Shown here: piece by piece, positions 33,186 to 48,100 of the stretch | How positions within the stretch are numbered: the first letter of the stretch is position 1 | Layout of the letters: each line of letters opens with the position of its first letter | Origin: Berberis thunbergii | Lineage: Eukaryota; Streptophyta; Magnoliopsida; Ranunculales; Berberidaceae | Assembly: GCA_003290165.1 (NCBI GenBank) | Contig: QNQO01005785.1 | Span: 496,001 to 560,000 of the forward strand | Length of the DNA stretch: 64,000 nt | Direction of reading: 5' to 3' | Translations under genes and position numbers: made by a program | The notes under the pieces: generated by a model | What the model was told of the DNA's origin: nothing | Database searches by the model: none | What the model saw: the letters and a program-made list of their open reading frames with translations, nothing else

Positions 33186-36100
33186 GTTGGTGCTTTTGGT
33201 GTTCGACAAAATTTGGTTATGAGCATTATATAATTCTGTCCTTTTGACTCCTGATTATTTAACTGCAATGCATCTTGAAAGTATATATTCTTGGCGACTA
33301 GCCAGACTCTTTATTTGAATCACTTTATATCAAGGGCTTCTTCAACAAATCTTTTTTTTAAATCATCTCGTACTAATGCATTATTTGTAATTTTTCTGCT
33401 CATTAGCATGTTTCCAAATGCAGTAAAGGCCTATTCCCAGATGTTCTAATGGAAAGGGTTCTTGAAAATGCATTAAGGGTTTAAAGATACTAGGGGATAA
33501 AGTTATGTTTCACAATTCTTCATCATTGTTGGAATAATGATAGGATCAATGACTCAGTAGATACTTAGCTCCACTGCGTTCTCAAACAACCAAAAAATTT
33601 GGCCCCCATTGTCCTTACCCTTCTATTGGTAGATTCTGCAATTAATAATTACTCATCAATTCCACTGAAAATAACTTGTTGTCCTGTGCATTTTGTATCT
33701 AAGGCCCTGCTTGATTTATGGAATATCTGTTGCAATTTGCAAATGTAAATCATTATCTTAAAAACATAATTTTGGTTGTTTTGGTTGCTTGATAGTCATT
33801 TAGCTATTTTGGTTGGTGGTTCTCCGGTGGGCTTCTTCAAGACGTTTATGGTTATCAGGCAAGGTGATCTCATGTCGTCGTTCTCGTTTACAACCATGGT
33901 GGAAGCTTTGAGCAGGCTGGTTGGAAGAGTGATGGTATTAGGGATTCTGCAAGGTTGTTAGGCAGCTCAGAATCGTAGAGTGGCTTATTCATAGTTTGCA
34001 TGATAGCTTGAAATCCATTATTTTAATATTCTTAGAAGCGTTGGCTTAAAAGTTAGCTTCCATAAGATTGTTGCTTATGGGTGGGGTAGTGAGTTAGGAG
34101 TGATATTGTAAGAGTCATGATTGATTCTACAAACTTCCAAAGACTTTGATCCTTTTCTTCTTTCATATGCTACTATCTTTCTAGATATATGATATATCTA
34201 TAGAAAAGTCTAGAGAACCAAACTTGTGATTCAAATTTAATATCTAAAATTTCTCTTTATCTGAATTTGCCCAAAATTTCTCAAAAGGCACCCTTAAGAG
34301 ATCCTTCCTAGCCGAGCCCAATTCCACACAAGGAAGAGGCACTCCATACAAGCTTTTCATCGTCCATTGACGCCTCTTCAAAAATCATTCTATTCCTCTC
34401 ATTCCATCTCTAAAATTCTCTTTACAGAGAAATATCTTCCATCTGCAAAATTATCTTGATTAAAACTAGGCCTCTCTACCGACTTAACTCGTGTATGATA
34501 GGGCACTAACCCATGCTTTTGAGTTGTAGAGCAAGTACCTGAAGCCTAGTAGTGTAGTTGCCTCTTGTGAGGTGTAGTGTGAGGGTTGTAACAACTAGTG
34601 GTGTCTATAATTGTTTTTGTTGTGTGAGTTCAAGTGAGTGTGTTTTGTAACACTATTGAAGGAATAATAAACTAGTGTTTCTTGAAACAAAATTTTGTCC
34701 CTCAATTTTCAACATGATATGGGCGCCGAGGTGTTGAGTTTTCTAGTAGAAGTTTTGCCATTTTTTTTTTTTTTTTGGGGGGGGGGGAGGTTCCTTCGGG
34801 TGATAGGAACATTTATGGGATCCAGGTGGAGGCAATGTTAGGGAGTAGGCTATTTGGAAGGCGAAATCAATGTAGTCAAGGCGACCGCCTAGGCACGTCC
34901 GAGGCCCCCTCAAGGCGTTTTTACATAATTCCACCTCAAAATGAGGCAATGCGGTTTGGTGAAATAAGGCGTCCGCCTTGCACCTCCTCAGTTGCCTCAG
35001 CCCAAAATGGTTGCAGCCAGCCCATTTGCAGCGAAAGAGGTTGCATCCTACTCTGCAATAGGGTTTTATGTTTCTTAGTATGATACTTGTTGATGTCGTC
35101 AGAGACTTAAGAGTCTTCATCTCCTCCTTGCCTTCAAGTTACGTATCTCAAATAACAAACAAACAAGATAAAACATTTTTAAGTTTTGATAATATGTCGC
35201 ATTTTCTTTTAATATTTTTTGGAGAAAATATATCATTTTTGACCAGTCCGTGACAAACATCAATTTTGATTTTTTTGTAGCATAGTTCAATGATTTTTAT
35301 GCTTTTGGAATACCAATTGGGATCATACTTGTGGATTCTTACCAACCATTCCAACAATTTCTTCTAACAAATGCTCAATATTCTCAAGTTTCTACACTTT
35401 CAAGATTATTAATTTTTAATAATTTAGTGGATGTTTGCAAGTTAATTGTCACGTATGTAGTGCATTTTTTTCGCTATGCTATGCAACTTTATATATTTCC
35501 ATTTCAATTATAGGTCGTTGTATCACTTTTTGTACATATTTTCTTATTATACTTATCAAGATGATGATGTATATTTGTATGCAGATGCATTTCAACTTAT
35601 TAGAATTTTTTTTTTTCAAAAATGTTAAGACCATCTGAGTGAAAATGTTAAGACCATCTCAGTGAGTGAGGCGCTCGCCTCATCTACTACCTCACACCTC
35701 AGGTGTTTTCAGGCCCGTCCACCTTGCCTCCGCTTCAACGCCTTAACTACAATGGGTGAAATTCCTTTTCAAAGGTGGAGGATTGGTCCTTATCAGGAGT
35801 GCCCTTTTGTATTGTCCAAGTTATCATATGTGCTTATTTCATATGCTGAAGTCGGTGGCCATTAAACTTGATAGAATGATTGGAAAAATGTGGTGGTGAG
35901 GAAGACAAAGGATTTGATGCTCTCACTTGGGAGATTGTGTATTCACCAAGCAAAATAAGAGGTTAGGGACCTGCCCGCTTCAACCTTATTACTGAAGTGC
36001 TACAGAGAAGGAAGGGGAGTTTGTGGAAGGAGGTATCAGGGCTAAGTGCAACCCTTTGGGAAGCAGATGGTCTCCTAATCATCAGGCGATTTCATATGTG

Positions 36101-39100
36101 AACAAATTTTGGAGGAGCATTTCTGACTTTGCAAATGGTTTTCTTTAAGGGGTTAAAGTGCTTTTGGGTCAGAGGGATAAAGTATAATTTTGGCAGGATG
36201 TTTGAATAGTGATGATCCTATGAAGGATGTTTTATGAGATCGTAATGCTCACATTACAATCTGTGGAAGGACAGAATTTCAATGGAAAAATGCTTGGAGT
36301 CTGTGGAAGGAGAAAAATGCTTGAAATTTCCATGGAAAAAAGGGAATTTGACATGATCTGCAATGATATTAAAGCAATGGTTTGGTTATGGGGAAGGGAT
36401 AAAGGAGATTTAGGATACATTCCCATGCATGTATGATAATTCAATTGAGGTAATCTGTTTGTAAGTTGGTCGGGTAATCCCTTTATCCCCATAACTTTTT
36501 ATATTGTCTTGTTGCGAGCTTCTTACTCATTTTTATGCAATGATATCTGCTGTTTCACTGAAAAGTTTTTATGAGATTCTATGATTTATCTTCTCAGAAA
36601 CCTGATTGGATGGAGGAATTTGGTATTGTTGGTGAAGGGGCTGTCTCCTGGAGTTTTTCGTCTCGTAGGGATGCTTGATCTATTGAAGAATATAACAGAG
36701 TTCTTGGTATCTTCAACTATGTTAAGGGTGGTTCCTTTGGGAGGGGAGGACAATGTTTGGGTATGGAAGGGTGGCAGGGAGAAGGGCTTCTCAGTTTCTT
36801 ATATCTCGAGTTTGGGCAGCATCAATACGACCGTGAACCGCTTTCATATTTTTCTGGTGAAATAGGTTTGGAAATATGGGATCCCAGCAAGAGACTCTTT
36901 TTGGGCTCCTTCAAGAGGCTCTTTTTCTAGTGAAAGAGGTGTGGTATAAGACTCCTTCCAAAGAGGTTCTACTGAACAGAAGGAAGAATAGATGAACATT
37001 GATGTTAGTTATGTCATCTTAGGGTTTAGAAATCATTTATTGTTTGTGGACTAGTTTGATATGGAGTCATTTTTTGGGTCTTCTTTTTGGGCTGGAATGG
37101 GTGATGCCTGGGCCAATCTGTCATAGCTGAAGAAGATATCAGAAGAAGCATCGCAAAGAAAGGCACCAAAATGAATATTGAAAAGTTAGTTACATTTGCA
37201 AGTAGACAAAAGTTGTTAGAGAGGTTTATCTTGGCCGTACACGTGTCAAGCATCTAAAAGATAAGTTGTAATGTTGTTAGTTGTTACAGTAGCTTAAATA
37301 GAGAAGAAAGAGAACAAAATGGGGATCTAAAAAATTGTTCAAAGTTGAGGCTCTTGTTCTGAGACAGAACCTGAGATTGTATTTTCCTTTCTAGTTCTAA
37401 CAATTCAATTTCATTTTTCTTCATTCGTTTTGCCAATTCGTCACCTCTGGGACATTTGGTATCAAAGCCAGTTGGATTTCGCTTGAAACCAAACGCAACC
37501 CACAACACGATGGAAACTAGGTTGAAAGATGTCGAGCAATTTATGAGAGAGACACAAAAGAACCAGTCGGAAACCTCGACACAATTTGAAGCAATGAAGG
37601 AGCAGATGAAGAAATTGGCACAAACTCAAGAGATCCAAGAGAAGAAGATGGAGGCTCGGTTCGATCAAATGGTACAACTCCTTCAACGCAATCCAGGGCA
37701 TTCAGGGCCTCTTCTGTAGATCAACCTCTTGGAACACAATGTAGATCAATCTCTTGGAGCACAATCGACTGGAGTTCATCCACTTGGAGCTCAATCTTCT
37801 GGAGTTCACGACCACACAAATAGGTCTATTCCCCAAATTCCTTGGGATAACGCAGGTAACTTCTCTCGATCTCCTCAGTTAGAGTTTCCCCAGTTTGATG
37901 GAACTCACCCCAGATCATGGTTAAAAAAATGCGAGTGATACTTTTACTTTTATCAAGTAAGAGAAGAGAATAGGGTTAATATGGCTTCAATTCATTGATG
38001 GGAAGAGCTGATACTTGGTTTTTAGACTACCAGGTGGGCAAGTAGTTGATCCCTTGGAGAGTATTTGGTAGAGATATATGTGATAGGTTTGAAAAGGCAG
38101 TCCTAAACAACTATGTAGATTCTTTCAATAAGCTACATCAAGAGACCACTGTCAATGAGTACTACGATCGATTCGAATAACTGATTTAACTCAAATCAGT
38201 TATGTTGTCTCACAATCCACATTTGGACGACACATACTTTGTGTTGAGCTTTCTTAGTGGTCTGAAACCTAAAATCAAGGCCATAGTCCAATTATTCAAA
38301 CCCTCCAATATCAATCAGGCATTCTCCTTAGCAAGAATGCAAGAGGCAACCGCTCACAATCCACCAAAACAGAATGATTGCACTACATCCACTTGGGGTA
38401 ATAAATCTTCCCATTATCATCAAGTCCCAAACACCAACCGATCTTACCAATCTGGGACGTCCCATTCACAAACACAACCACCTGTTAGTTCTACAAGTGG
38501 CTTTCACAAACCTAGCTTCTCCAACTCATCAGTAAACAAGTTTCCCTCTCATATACCTCCCATCAAACGACTCAACCAAGTACAAATGAGAAGTAGGAGA
38601 GAAAGAGGCCTTTGCTACAATTGTGATGAGCCATATAGAGCTGGTCACCTTTGTAAACAACAACAATTATACTTGTTGATTCCAGAAGGAGAGGGGTCTG
38701 AAGATGAAAAAGTGATAACCACTGAACCAAAAAACTTAGCCCAAGAAGTTCAAATAGAGATGGAAGTTTCCTCGAATGCTATACATGGAAGCTTGTCAAA
38801 TAACACCCTACTTATAAAAGGCTTACTTAAGAAAAAAAGTTTATCAAATTTGATTACACATGGAGTACCAATTCTTTTATTGATCCAAGGGTTGTTAAGG
38901 AAACTAATTGGCCCACAATACTTACTCCTCAAATGTTGGTAAGGGTGGCAAATGGGCAACAACTAGTGAGCAATGCAATTTGCCCAAAGCTACAGTGGAT
39001 AATGCAAGGCATGTGGTTTGAGGGAAGTGTAGAGTACTTCAACTTGGGGGTATGATATGGTACTTGAAGGGGATTGGCTAAAGTTGTTTGGGGACATCAC

Positions 39101-42100
39101 TCTCAACCTACAAAAGCTTCAAATGACTATAATGATAAATCGAAATAAAGTTACCTTACATGGAAGTACTACCACCGGTACTATTTGCTTGCTAGAATCC
39201 ATAAACATGTCCAAACATGTACATCAACAAAATTTCATGTTCATTGCTCAACAATTCTCTTTAAATACATCTAACCCTAGTCCACCCTCACACCCCCAAT
39301 TACATCATCTACTTATGGATTTCAATGACATCTTTCAAACACCAAAAAAGTTACCACTTAATAGACCACTCAACCACCAAATTCCCTTAAAAAGTGGTAG
39401 TACACCTCCTTATCAAAATCCCTATAAAGTACCCTACATGCAAAAAACAGTAATTGAGCAGCTAATCCATGAAATGATGAATTATGGATTAATTCAACAC
39501 TCTCATAGCCCTTTTGCAGCTCCTATATTATTGGTAAAAAAAAATATGGCACATAGAGGTTTTGTGTAGACTAGAGGAGGTTAAATGAGTTGACTATCAA
39601 GGACAAATTCCCAACGCCTCTTATTGGCGAACTTTTGGATGAACTTCATGGAGCCGCCATTTTCTCCAAATTAGATCTAAGGTCCGGGTACCATCAAATA
39701 TTAGTCCATCCCCCGGACGTTCATAAGACCGCCTTCAAAACCCACCATGGCTACTTCGAATTCAAAGTCATACCTTTTGGCCTTACAAATGCACCCACCA
39801 CTTTTCAAGCATTAATAAACCAAATATTTCAGTCATATCTAAGAAAATTTGTCCTAGATTTTTTATGACATTAGTCTATAGTTCAACCATTGACAACCAC
39901 TTTGAGCATTTACATACTATCTTATCCTTTTTAAGAGCCTACCAATTGTATGTTAAACTTTCCAAGTAATCTTTTATGCAAACTAAGTTGGAGTGCTTAG
40001 GACACATCATCAGTCAAAAAGGAGTAGAAGCTGACACTGTAGGAATATTCGGTTGTTAAGCATTCCATATTGATTGTTATACTTTCCTATTAACTTGGAA
40101 AGATAACATGAATATGGTGTATAGCAGATTTTGTGGGATATTAGTTTCTAGTTTCCTTTTTTGTAGAACAAATCTTTGTATATATATATATATATATATA
40201 TATGGTGTATCATTCTCAAAGGAGGTAGAAAAAAGTTTATTCTTTTTTTACATTTGCTTTTATGGTATCAAAGCCATATGCTTAAAAAAAAATCATGTCT
40301 TCTCGTCTTCTCAGTGGTCACGACAATGAGTTCAGAGAAGGAAACAATCAGTTTTGGTAAGGATGGATCATCATCTACCACATCCAGCCCAGCCATATCA
40401 TTCGTGGTTGCACAGTCCTTTGGAGAGGGATCTTCGCTGCAGATCTTCGTGGTCCCAATCGGTTCTGATGGTGATCCGAGGGAGAGGAAAAATGGGCTAC
40501 ATCATAGGCGAGGTTCAACATCCCAATACGATGGATCCAACCTATGAAAACTGGGAACTAAATAATTCCATTGTCATGGAATGGAGCCACATATCAGCCA
40601 CACTTATTTGTTTCTTCGCACGGCCAAGGCCATATGGGACGCTATCATAGAAAATTATTCAGCTCTTGAAAATGCCTCACAAGTTTTCGAAATAAAGAAT
40701 AAACTCAAAGATATTCGGCAAGGAAAGTTGGATATCACTGAATATTACAACATGTTGCAAACTCTATGGCTAAAACTGGATATGCACTATGAGGCGGACT
40801 GGGGTGATCAAGAAGGCAACAAAAAGTTTAAGACACATCTAGAAAAGGAACGACTATATGATTTTCTAGCCGGGCTCAACAAAGAACCAGATAAGGTATG
40901 AGGACGGATTCTAGGCCGGAGACCACTGCCTTTCATCGGTGAAGCTTTTGCAGAAGTATGTCGTGAAGAAAGAGTTGCCGAGTGATGCTTGGGGAAAAAG
41001 GGACTCATCCGTAGATTCTATAAGTGAAAGACTAGCTGAAACCTTGCTCTTATGACAAAAAATATTGTTAACCGACCTTATGGTGATCAAAAGTCGAATC
41101 AGCGCCCCCGATGTTCTCACTGTAACAGCTTGGCCATACCCGAGAACTATGTTGGGACCTCCATGGAAGACCCGTCGATGCAAAGCCAAGGAAACAACCT
41201 CAAAGCAAGGGACTTCAAGCCACTACAGAATCAGAGGAAACCAACAACAATAAGTCAGCTGGAATTTTCTTGAACAAAACTCAATTCGAACAGTTGTTCA
41301 AACTTATGAGTCAGCAAACCATGACTAATCCTAGTGCAGCAACAAGTGGTTTTGCTCATCAAGGTACTGCTCTTCATGTAGAAAAACAAACCCCTTGGAT
41401 ATTGGACTCTGGCACGTCTAACCACATGACAGGTAACTCATCCCTATTTTACTCCTATACTCCATGCCTTAGGAGCTCAAGAGTAAAAATAGCAGTGGAA
41501 CCTTTTTCTACTGTTGCTGGAAAAGGATCTATCCGCCTATCCAACACACTTGTGCTACATTTTGTGCTCCATGTTCCAAAATTAGCATGCAACCTGGTTT
41601 CCATTAGCAAACTCACCTGTGACCTTAATTGCATTGCTAATTTTTCTGTTACTTCTTGTCACATACAGGAGCAGGGATCAGAGAAGATGATTGGCACTGC
41701 TAAAGAGGATGGCATACTCTACTATTTTGAGAATGGTGAACATGTGAATAAACAGGCTGCAATAGCTGAGAATATTTCTTCTCCTTCCAATAAGGATGTA
41801 ATGATGTGGCATCGTAGGTTAGGCCACCCCAACTTTCATTATCTCAAACGTTTGTTTCCAGATTTGTACCTTAATAAAAATCCCAGTTCGTTTCAGTGTG
41901 ACATTTGTCAATTGGCAAAATATACACGTGGATCATATCCAGCCAAACCATACATTGAGTCTCATCCTTTCACCTTAAGTCACAATGATATATGGGGGCC
42001 TTCTCGTGTAAAAAATATCACAGGAACTAGATGGTTTATTCGTTTATCGATGATCATACTAGAGTATGTTGGGTCTATCTTTTTAAAGAAAAAACCGAAG

Positions 42101-45100
42101 TCTCTAAAATCTTTCAAAGTTTCCACTCCATGATAAAAAAAAATTCCAGACCTCATTTAAAATCTTGAGGACTGACAATGGATCGGATTATTACTAGTCC
42201 AACTTAGGTGATTATCTAGCAACCAATGGTATCATTCATCAGAGTTCATGCACCAATACACCACAACAAAATGGCGTAGCAGAACGGAAAAAACGCCATT
42301 TACTTGAAGTTGCTCGATCCCTAATGTTCACAATGTATGTTCCAAAATATCTCTAGGGAGAAGCTATTTTAACAGCCTGTCACCTTATAAACCATATGCC
42401 ATAAAAAATCCTCCAATTCCAAACTCCCATGTTTGTCCTTCTACAAACCCACCTAATGTTTTGATCTTTCTCCTCTACTCCCCACAATCTTTGGTTGCAC
42501 GGCTTTTGTTCATGTACACTCTCAGAATCGTTCAAAACTTGACCCAAAAGCAACCAAGTGTGTTTTCATTGGACACTCTTCAACACAACGTGGGTATAAA
42601 TGCTACTCACCCTCTCTTCGTCGTATGTATGTGTCAATAGATGTTACCTTCCATGAAACTCAACCGTATTTCCCAATATCCCATCTTCAAGGGGAGATTC
42701 TAGAAGAAGATGGATCTTCGGAAGAATTTGATCTTCAAACACCCATGTCCTTACCACTACCTACTTTACCTAGTTTAACCGAGGCCATTATGCCACAATG
42801 TGACCAAAGGAAAATATTGGAAACAGGGGGAGATAATTCCCAAATACCCCAGCTACTTGTTTATTCACGCAGGAAGCATTCTCAAAGTAGTAGTAAGCCT
42901 GATGCCCAGCAAGGTCAGAAGTTTGAATCAATCCCTCTCCTAGGTCTTGAGCCTACTAGTAGTCCTATTGATACAAACTTGAGCAACAATTCAGATCTGG
43001 ATCAACCCATTGCTCTCAGGAAAGGTACAAGATCGTGCACGCAACATTCAATTTCAAAATTTATCTCATATGAGAAACTGTCTCCCAAGTTTTCAGCCTT
43101 CACTACTGCTTTAACAAATATCAAGATACCAAAAGATATTAAGGAGGCTCTCGCAGACCCAAAGTGGAGATTAGCAGTTCGGGAAGAAATAGGAGCCTTG
43201 GACAAAAATTGTACGTGGGAAATTGTTGAGTTGCCTAGCGGGAAAAAAACTGTGGGATGCAAGTGGGTATTTACAATCAAGTTTAATGTAGATGGTAGTG
43301 TCAACCGATACAAAGCAAGGCTAGTTGCTAAAGGCTTCACTCAGGCTTATGGTATAGACTACAAAGAAACATTTGCCCCTGTAGCCAAACTCAATTCCGT
43401 AAGGGTACTTTTATCTTTAGCTACTAATCTTGATTGGTCACTTAAGAGTTAGATATAAAAAAATGCCCTTCTAAATGGGGATTTACATGAAGAAGTGTAT
43501 ATGGATCCTCCTCCAGGGTTTGAGAAAAAAAGGAAAATTAGTGTGTAAGTTGAAGAAAGCACTTTATGGCTTGAAGCAGTCTCTGATGGAGTGGTTCGAG
43601 AAGTTTACTCAAGCTGTGAAGGAACGGGGTTTTACACAAGCACAATCTGACCATACTATCTTCTACAAGCATTCTAAGGACGGCAAAACAACAATCCTTA
43701 TAGTATATGTAGATGATATAATTGTTATTGGAGATGACCAACCTGAGTTGGAATCTCTCTAGCAAATTTGAATTAAAAGATCTAGGTACACTCAAGTATT
43801 TCTTGGGTGTGGAAGTTGCCAAGAGCAGTTCTAGAATCGTTGTTTCTCAGAGGAAGTATGTACTTGACCTTCTTCAAGAAACAAGCTTGTTGGGATGTAA
43901 ACCAGCCGAGACACCTATGGAGCCCAATGCCAAATTTGGACTTGAAAGCGGAAAGGAGATTGATCAAGAGCAGTATCAAAGACTAGTAGGCAAACTTATC
44001 TACTTATCACATACTCAAACTGATATAGCCTTTGCGGTAAGTGTTGTTAGCCAATTCATGCACTCACCTAAAGAAAGACACTTGGAGGCAGTCTTTAGGA
44101 TTTTGAGGTATCTAAAAAATACTCTTGGAAGGGGATTGTTTTTCAAGAAGGGAGATCACAAGGCTGTGGAAGTCTATACCGATGCTGACTGGGCAGGTTC
44201 TTTAGTGGATAAAAGATCGACATCAGGATATTGCATTTATGTTTGGGGTAACCTAGTGACATGGAGAAGCAAAAAACAACCTGTGATAGCTATGAGTAGT
44301 GCAGAGGCAGAATTTCGGGCATTAGCATACGGTATATGTGAGGGGATTTGGCTTGGAAGACTAAAAATCTCCAATAATTCTCCCATAAAGCTCTATTGTG
44401 ACAACAAGGCAGCAATTAGCATTGCTCACAATTCAATTCATCACGATCGAATGAAACATGTAGAGGTGGATCGTCACTTTATCAAGAAAAGATTGACAAT
44501 GGGAGCTTCTGCATGTCATACATTTCAACTAAGGAACAAACTGCTGACAGCTTGACAAAAAGTTTTCACAAACCGACATTTGAAGACCTTGTGAACAAGC
44601 TAGGAATGAAAAATATTTACATTCCAGCTTGAGGGGGAGTGTAGGAATATTCGGTTATTAAGCATTCCATATCGATCGTTATACTTTCCTATTAACTTGG
44701 AAAGATAACAGGAATATTGTGTATAGCAAATTTTGTGGGATATTAGTTTCTAGTTTCCTTTTTTGTAGAACAAATCTTTGTATATATATATATATATGGT
44801 GTATCATTCTCAAAGGAGATAGAAAAAATTTATTCTTTCTCTACATTTGCTTTTAGACACGGCCAAGTTAGAAGCCATGTCTTGTTGGCCTACCCCTTCC
44901 AATGTAAAACAATTAAGAGGATTCCTTGGTTTGACCGAGTATTATAGGAAATTCAACAAATATTATGGACTCATTGCTCAACCTTTGACTGACCTTCTAA
45001 AAAAAGACTCTTTTCAGTGGTCCCCACTTGCTTCCAAGGCTTTTCAATCACTCAAGGATACCATGTGCCATGCTCCTGTCATAACTCTACCTAACTTTAC

Positions 45101-48100
45101 TAAACCCGTCACCCTTGAAACTGATGCTTGTACCTTAGGTGTAGGGGCTGTACCAATTGCCTACTTTAGTAAGGCCCTAGGACCCAAGAACCTCACCCTT
45201 TCAACCTATGAAAAAGAGCTATTAGCCATTGTCATGGCTGTCCATAAATGGAGATCATATCTCCTGGGGTCCAAATTTCAAATCCACACAGATTATCAAA
45301 GCATCAAACACTTCCTTTCTCAAAAAGTGACCACCATGACCCAACAAAAATGGCTAGCCAAGCTCTTGGGATACGATTATGAAATTTTTTACAAAAAGGG
45401 TGCTGATAATCTTGCTGCAGATGCCCTATGGCGCAAGGTACCTGATCTCAATGTGGACAACACAAAAAACTGGGTCAGAGACAGGCCAGCTTGTTCTTTC
45501 CTCCAGAACAGATGCTTACAGCAAGGCAATCCCTAGTGGAGCGTCAGTCTGTTGCAAAGGATAGCTTGCAAAACACTACAATAGAGAACAGGGCTTTACT
45601 TCCTGAAGCTGACAGTGTGTATTACACTCCAGGAAGTACCATGTTTGCTGAGGGATCTACAATTCAGACCATCTTAAATGACAGCACAAAGGGTGCCATT
45701 CCAGGGCAGCTTTCCTCAATTTCTGCTGATGACAGTGCTCCTAACAGCTTTGCAAGTCAGACTTCCATAGTTGACAGCTTAGAGAGTACTAATTCAGGAC
45801 AAATTCCCCAATTTCTGCTGATAACAGTACTCCTACCATGCCTATTGCTACGGATGAGGTGTTCCCAATCCATGACCACATGTCAACAGTGGTTCCTGAC
45901 ATTACTTTGAAGACAATTACAGCTTGCAAACCATCCTACTGTGCTGACAGTGGCAACACACCCACTACAGAAACACTTCAGCAGCTGGAACACTCAACAG
46001 AGTACAAAGTTACTTCTAGCTTCAATGGCCTAGAGGCCCCTTACCCAAGCTTGCTCCTTATATCTGCTGGGCACCAGAATAATACCACCTCTTTACAGCA
46101 GGTTGAGAGTAATACAGGAGAGTCTTGCTCCAATGACAAAGGTGATAAAGGAAACACTTCCAGCAAGCAAAGTGATACTCGACCACAGCCTGCAACACAG
46201 TAGTACCATGCCCTTACTTTTGTGACCCCATTATGGTTAAAAGAGATCCTTACAAGCTATAAGCAAGGTCCATTAGACACTTCCCTCATCACTCAGCTAA
46301 GTGTCAATCCTACCTCCGTTCATCCTTATTCATTACAAAATGGCCTCATTAAACATCAGGCTCAGATATATGTGCATTCTAATGGAACCCTCAGGAAGCA
46401 AATATTGAAGAGTCTACATGATTCACCCTTGGGGGGTCATTAAGGAGCTAACGCAACTTATCAAAGGGCTCGTCAGTACTTCTATTGGCCTGGATTACAA
46501 TCTTCGGTCCTCCAACATGTCACCAATTGTGATACTTGCCAAAGGAATAAAGGAGATAACAGTGGCTATGGGGGTCTCCTACAACCTTTTTTTTGTGGAA
46601 GGCGAACATGGTTTTTATAGGATCCCAAAATCCATTAAAGACCAGAACTGGTCAACACACCATAAACTGATAAAGATGCCGCAAGCTGGGTTCGAACCCA
46701 TGACGTACCATCCTCCAAGCTCCAACCGTTGAGTTGTCATGCCATTGGCAACCTTTACCTATCCCTACCCATGCTTGGCAACACATCTCTATGGATTTTA
46801 TTAGACTCCCTCCTTCTAACCGCAAGCCTGTGATTCTAGTGGTAGTGGACAAACTCACCAAATATAGCCACTTTATGGCTCTTTCCCACCCCTACACTTT
46901 TTCTATGGTCACTGGTTTCTTCCTACAAAACATCTACAAACTACATGGCCTCCCTACCTCCATTGTGTCAGATCGAGATAAGATTTTCATCAGTGCCTTC
47001 TGGCAAGACCTTTTTGCTGCCCTAGGCATTCAACTATCATTGAGCTCCGCTTACCACCCTCAAACTGATAGACAAACGAAACGCACCAACGCTTGCCTAG
47101 AGACGTACCTTCGGTGCATGACTGGAAATGCTCCATCAAAGTGGTCCCAATGGTTATGTTGGCAGAATTTTGGTTCAATACCAGCTTCCATACCAGCCTC
47201 TAGTCTACACCCTTCAAGACTATACAACTATACACCTCCACTACTAGTTTTGCCTCCCTCCTCTGCATTGGCAATAGATGATGTGCGCTCCTATCTCCAA
47301 GAGAGAGATCACATGCTGACATTGATCAAGGAGAAACTCCATAAAGCACAAGAACGCACGAAGTTCTTCGCAGATAAGCATCGAACTTACAAAATTTTTG
47401 AGGTAGGGGATTGGGTTTACTTGAAACTCTAACCCTATAGGCAAACATCAGTAGCTATCCGTCGCAATCTCAAACTGTCCTCTAGATATTATGGACCATT
47501 TCAAGTTCTCGAAAAGATAGGTGTTGTGGCCTATAGACTGCAAATTCACCAAAGATCCAGTATCCACCCTGTTTTTCATGTTTCTCAATTCAAAAAGAAA
47601 CTGGAAGCAACTACTATACCAACACCTCTTTTACCATTGGCTGACAAGCAGGGTCAATTCAGGACAAAACCTTCAGCAATTTTGGCTCGCAGGTTAGTAC
47701 CTCGCTATAATCGGGTAGTTACGCAAGTTCTGGTTCAATGGGCTAACTCAATTCCAAAGGAGGCGACATGGGAAGACTGAAATCACCTCCGAGTGATGTT
47801 TCCTTCATTTAATCCTTGAGGACAAGGATTTGGAGGAGTGGAAGGCATTGTCACAGCTGAAGAAGAAATCAGAAGAAGCATTGCAAAGAAAGGCGCCAAA
47901 ATGAATATTCAAAAGTTAGTTACATTTGCAAGTTGACAAAAGTTGTTAGAGAGGTTTATCTTGGCCGTGCACGTGTCAAGCATCTGAAAGATAAGTTGTA
48001 ATGTTGTTAGTTGTTCGAGTAGCTTAAATAGAGAAGAAAGAGAACGAAAAGGGGATCTGAAAAATTGTTCAAAGTTGAGGCTCTTGTTCCGAAACAGAAC

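Larger units (their letters stand above)
33780..37113 (+). mobile_element. LINE remnant in CFM3 intron 1, interrupted by later insertions
   Basis: RT pieces appear in order: [15 protein letters not shown] and MVEALSRL (33,800-33,930), [10 protein letters not shown] (34,050), sequence continuing at 34,721 and 35,763, [15 protein letters not shown] (about 35,870), and zinc-RVT-like end sequence (36,850-37,110). Frames are full of stops. Removing the solo LTR (34,107-34,714), the hAT element (34,868-35,754) and the Ty3 element (37,119-48,184) brings LINE-like pieces together. A LINE 3' tail near 36,290-36,540 suggests that more than one copy is present. Confidence 0.6.
40038..44855 (+). mobile_element. 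Ty1-copia retrotransposon nested in the Ty3 RT
   Basis: LTRs 40,038-40,262 and 44,640-44,855, primer site TGGTATCAAAGCC (40,263), polypurine tract cttgagggggag before the 3' LTR, and a perfect 5-bp duplication gacac (40,033-40,037 and 44,856-44,860). Pol order protease-integrase-RT-RNase H is copia-type. The body is degenerate with several stops. Confidence 0.92.

Noticed and set aside
46640..46748. A possible minus-strand tRNA gene in the Ty3 integrase
   Set aside because: Same reasoning; an 8-bp target duplication and A-rich tail define a SINE.
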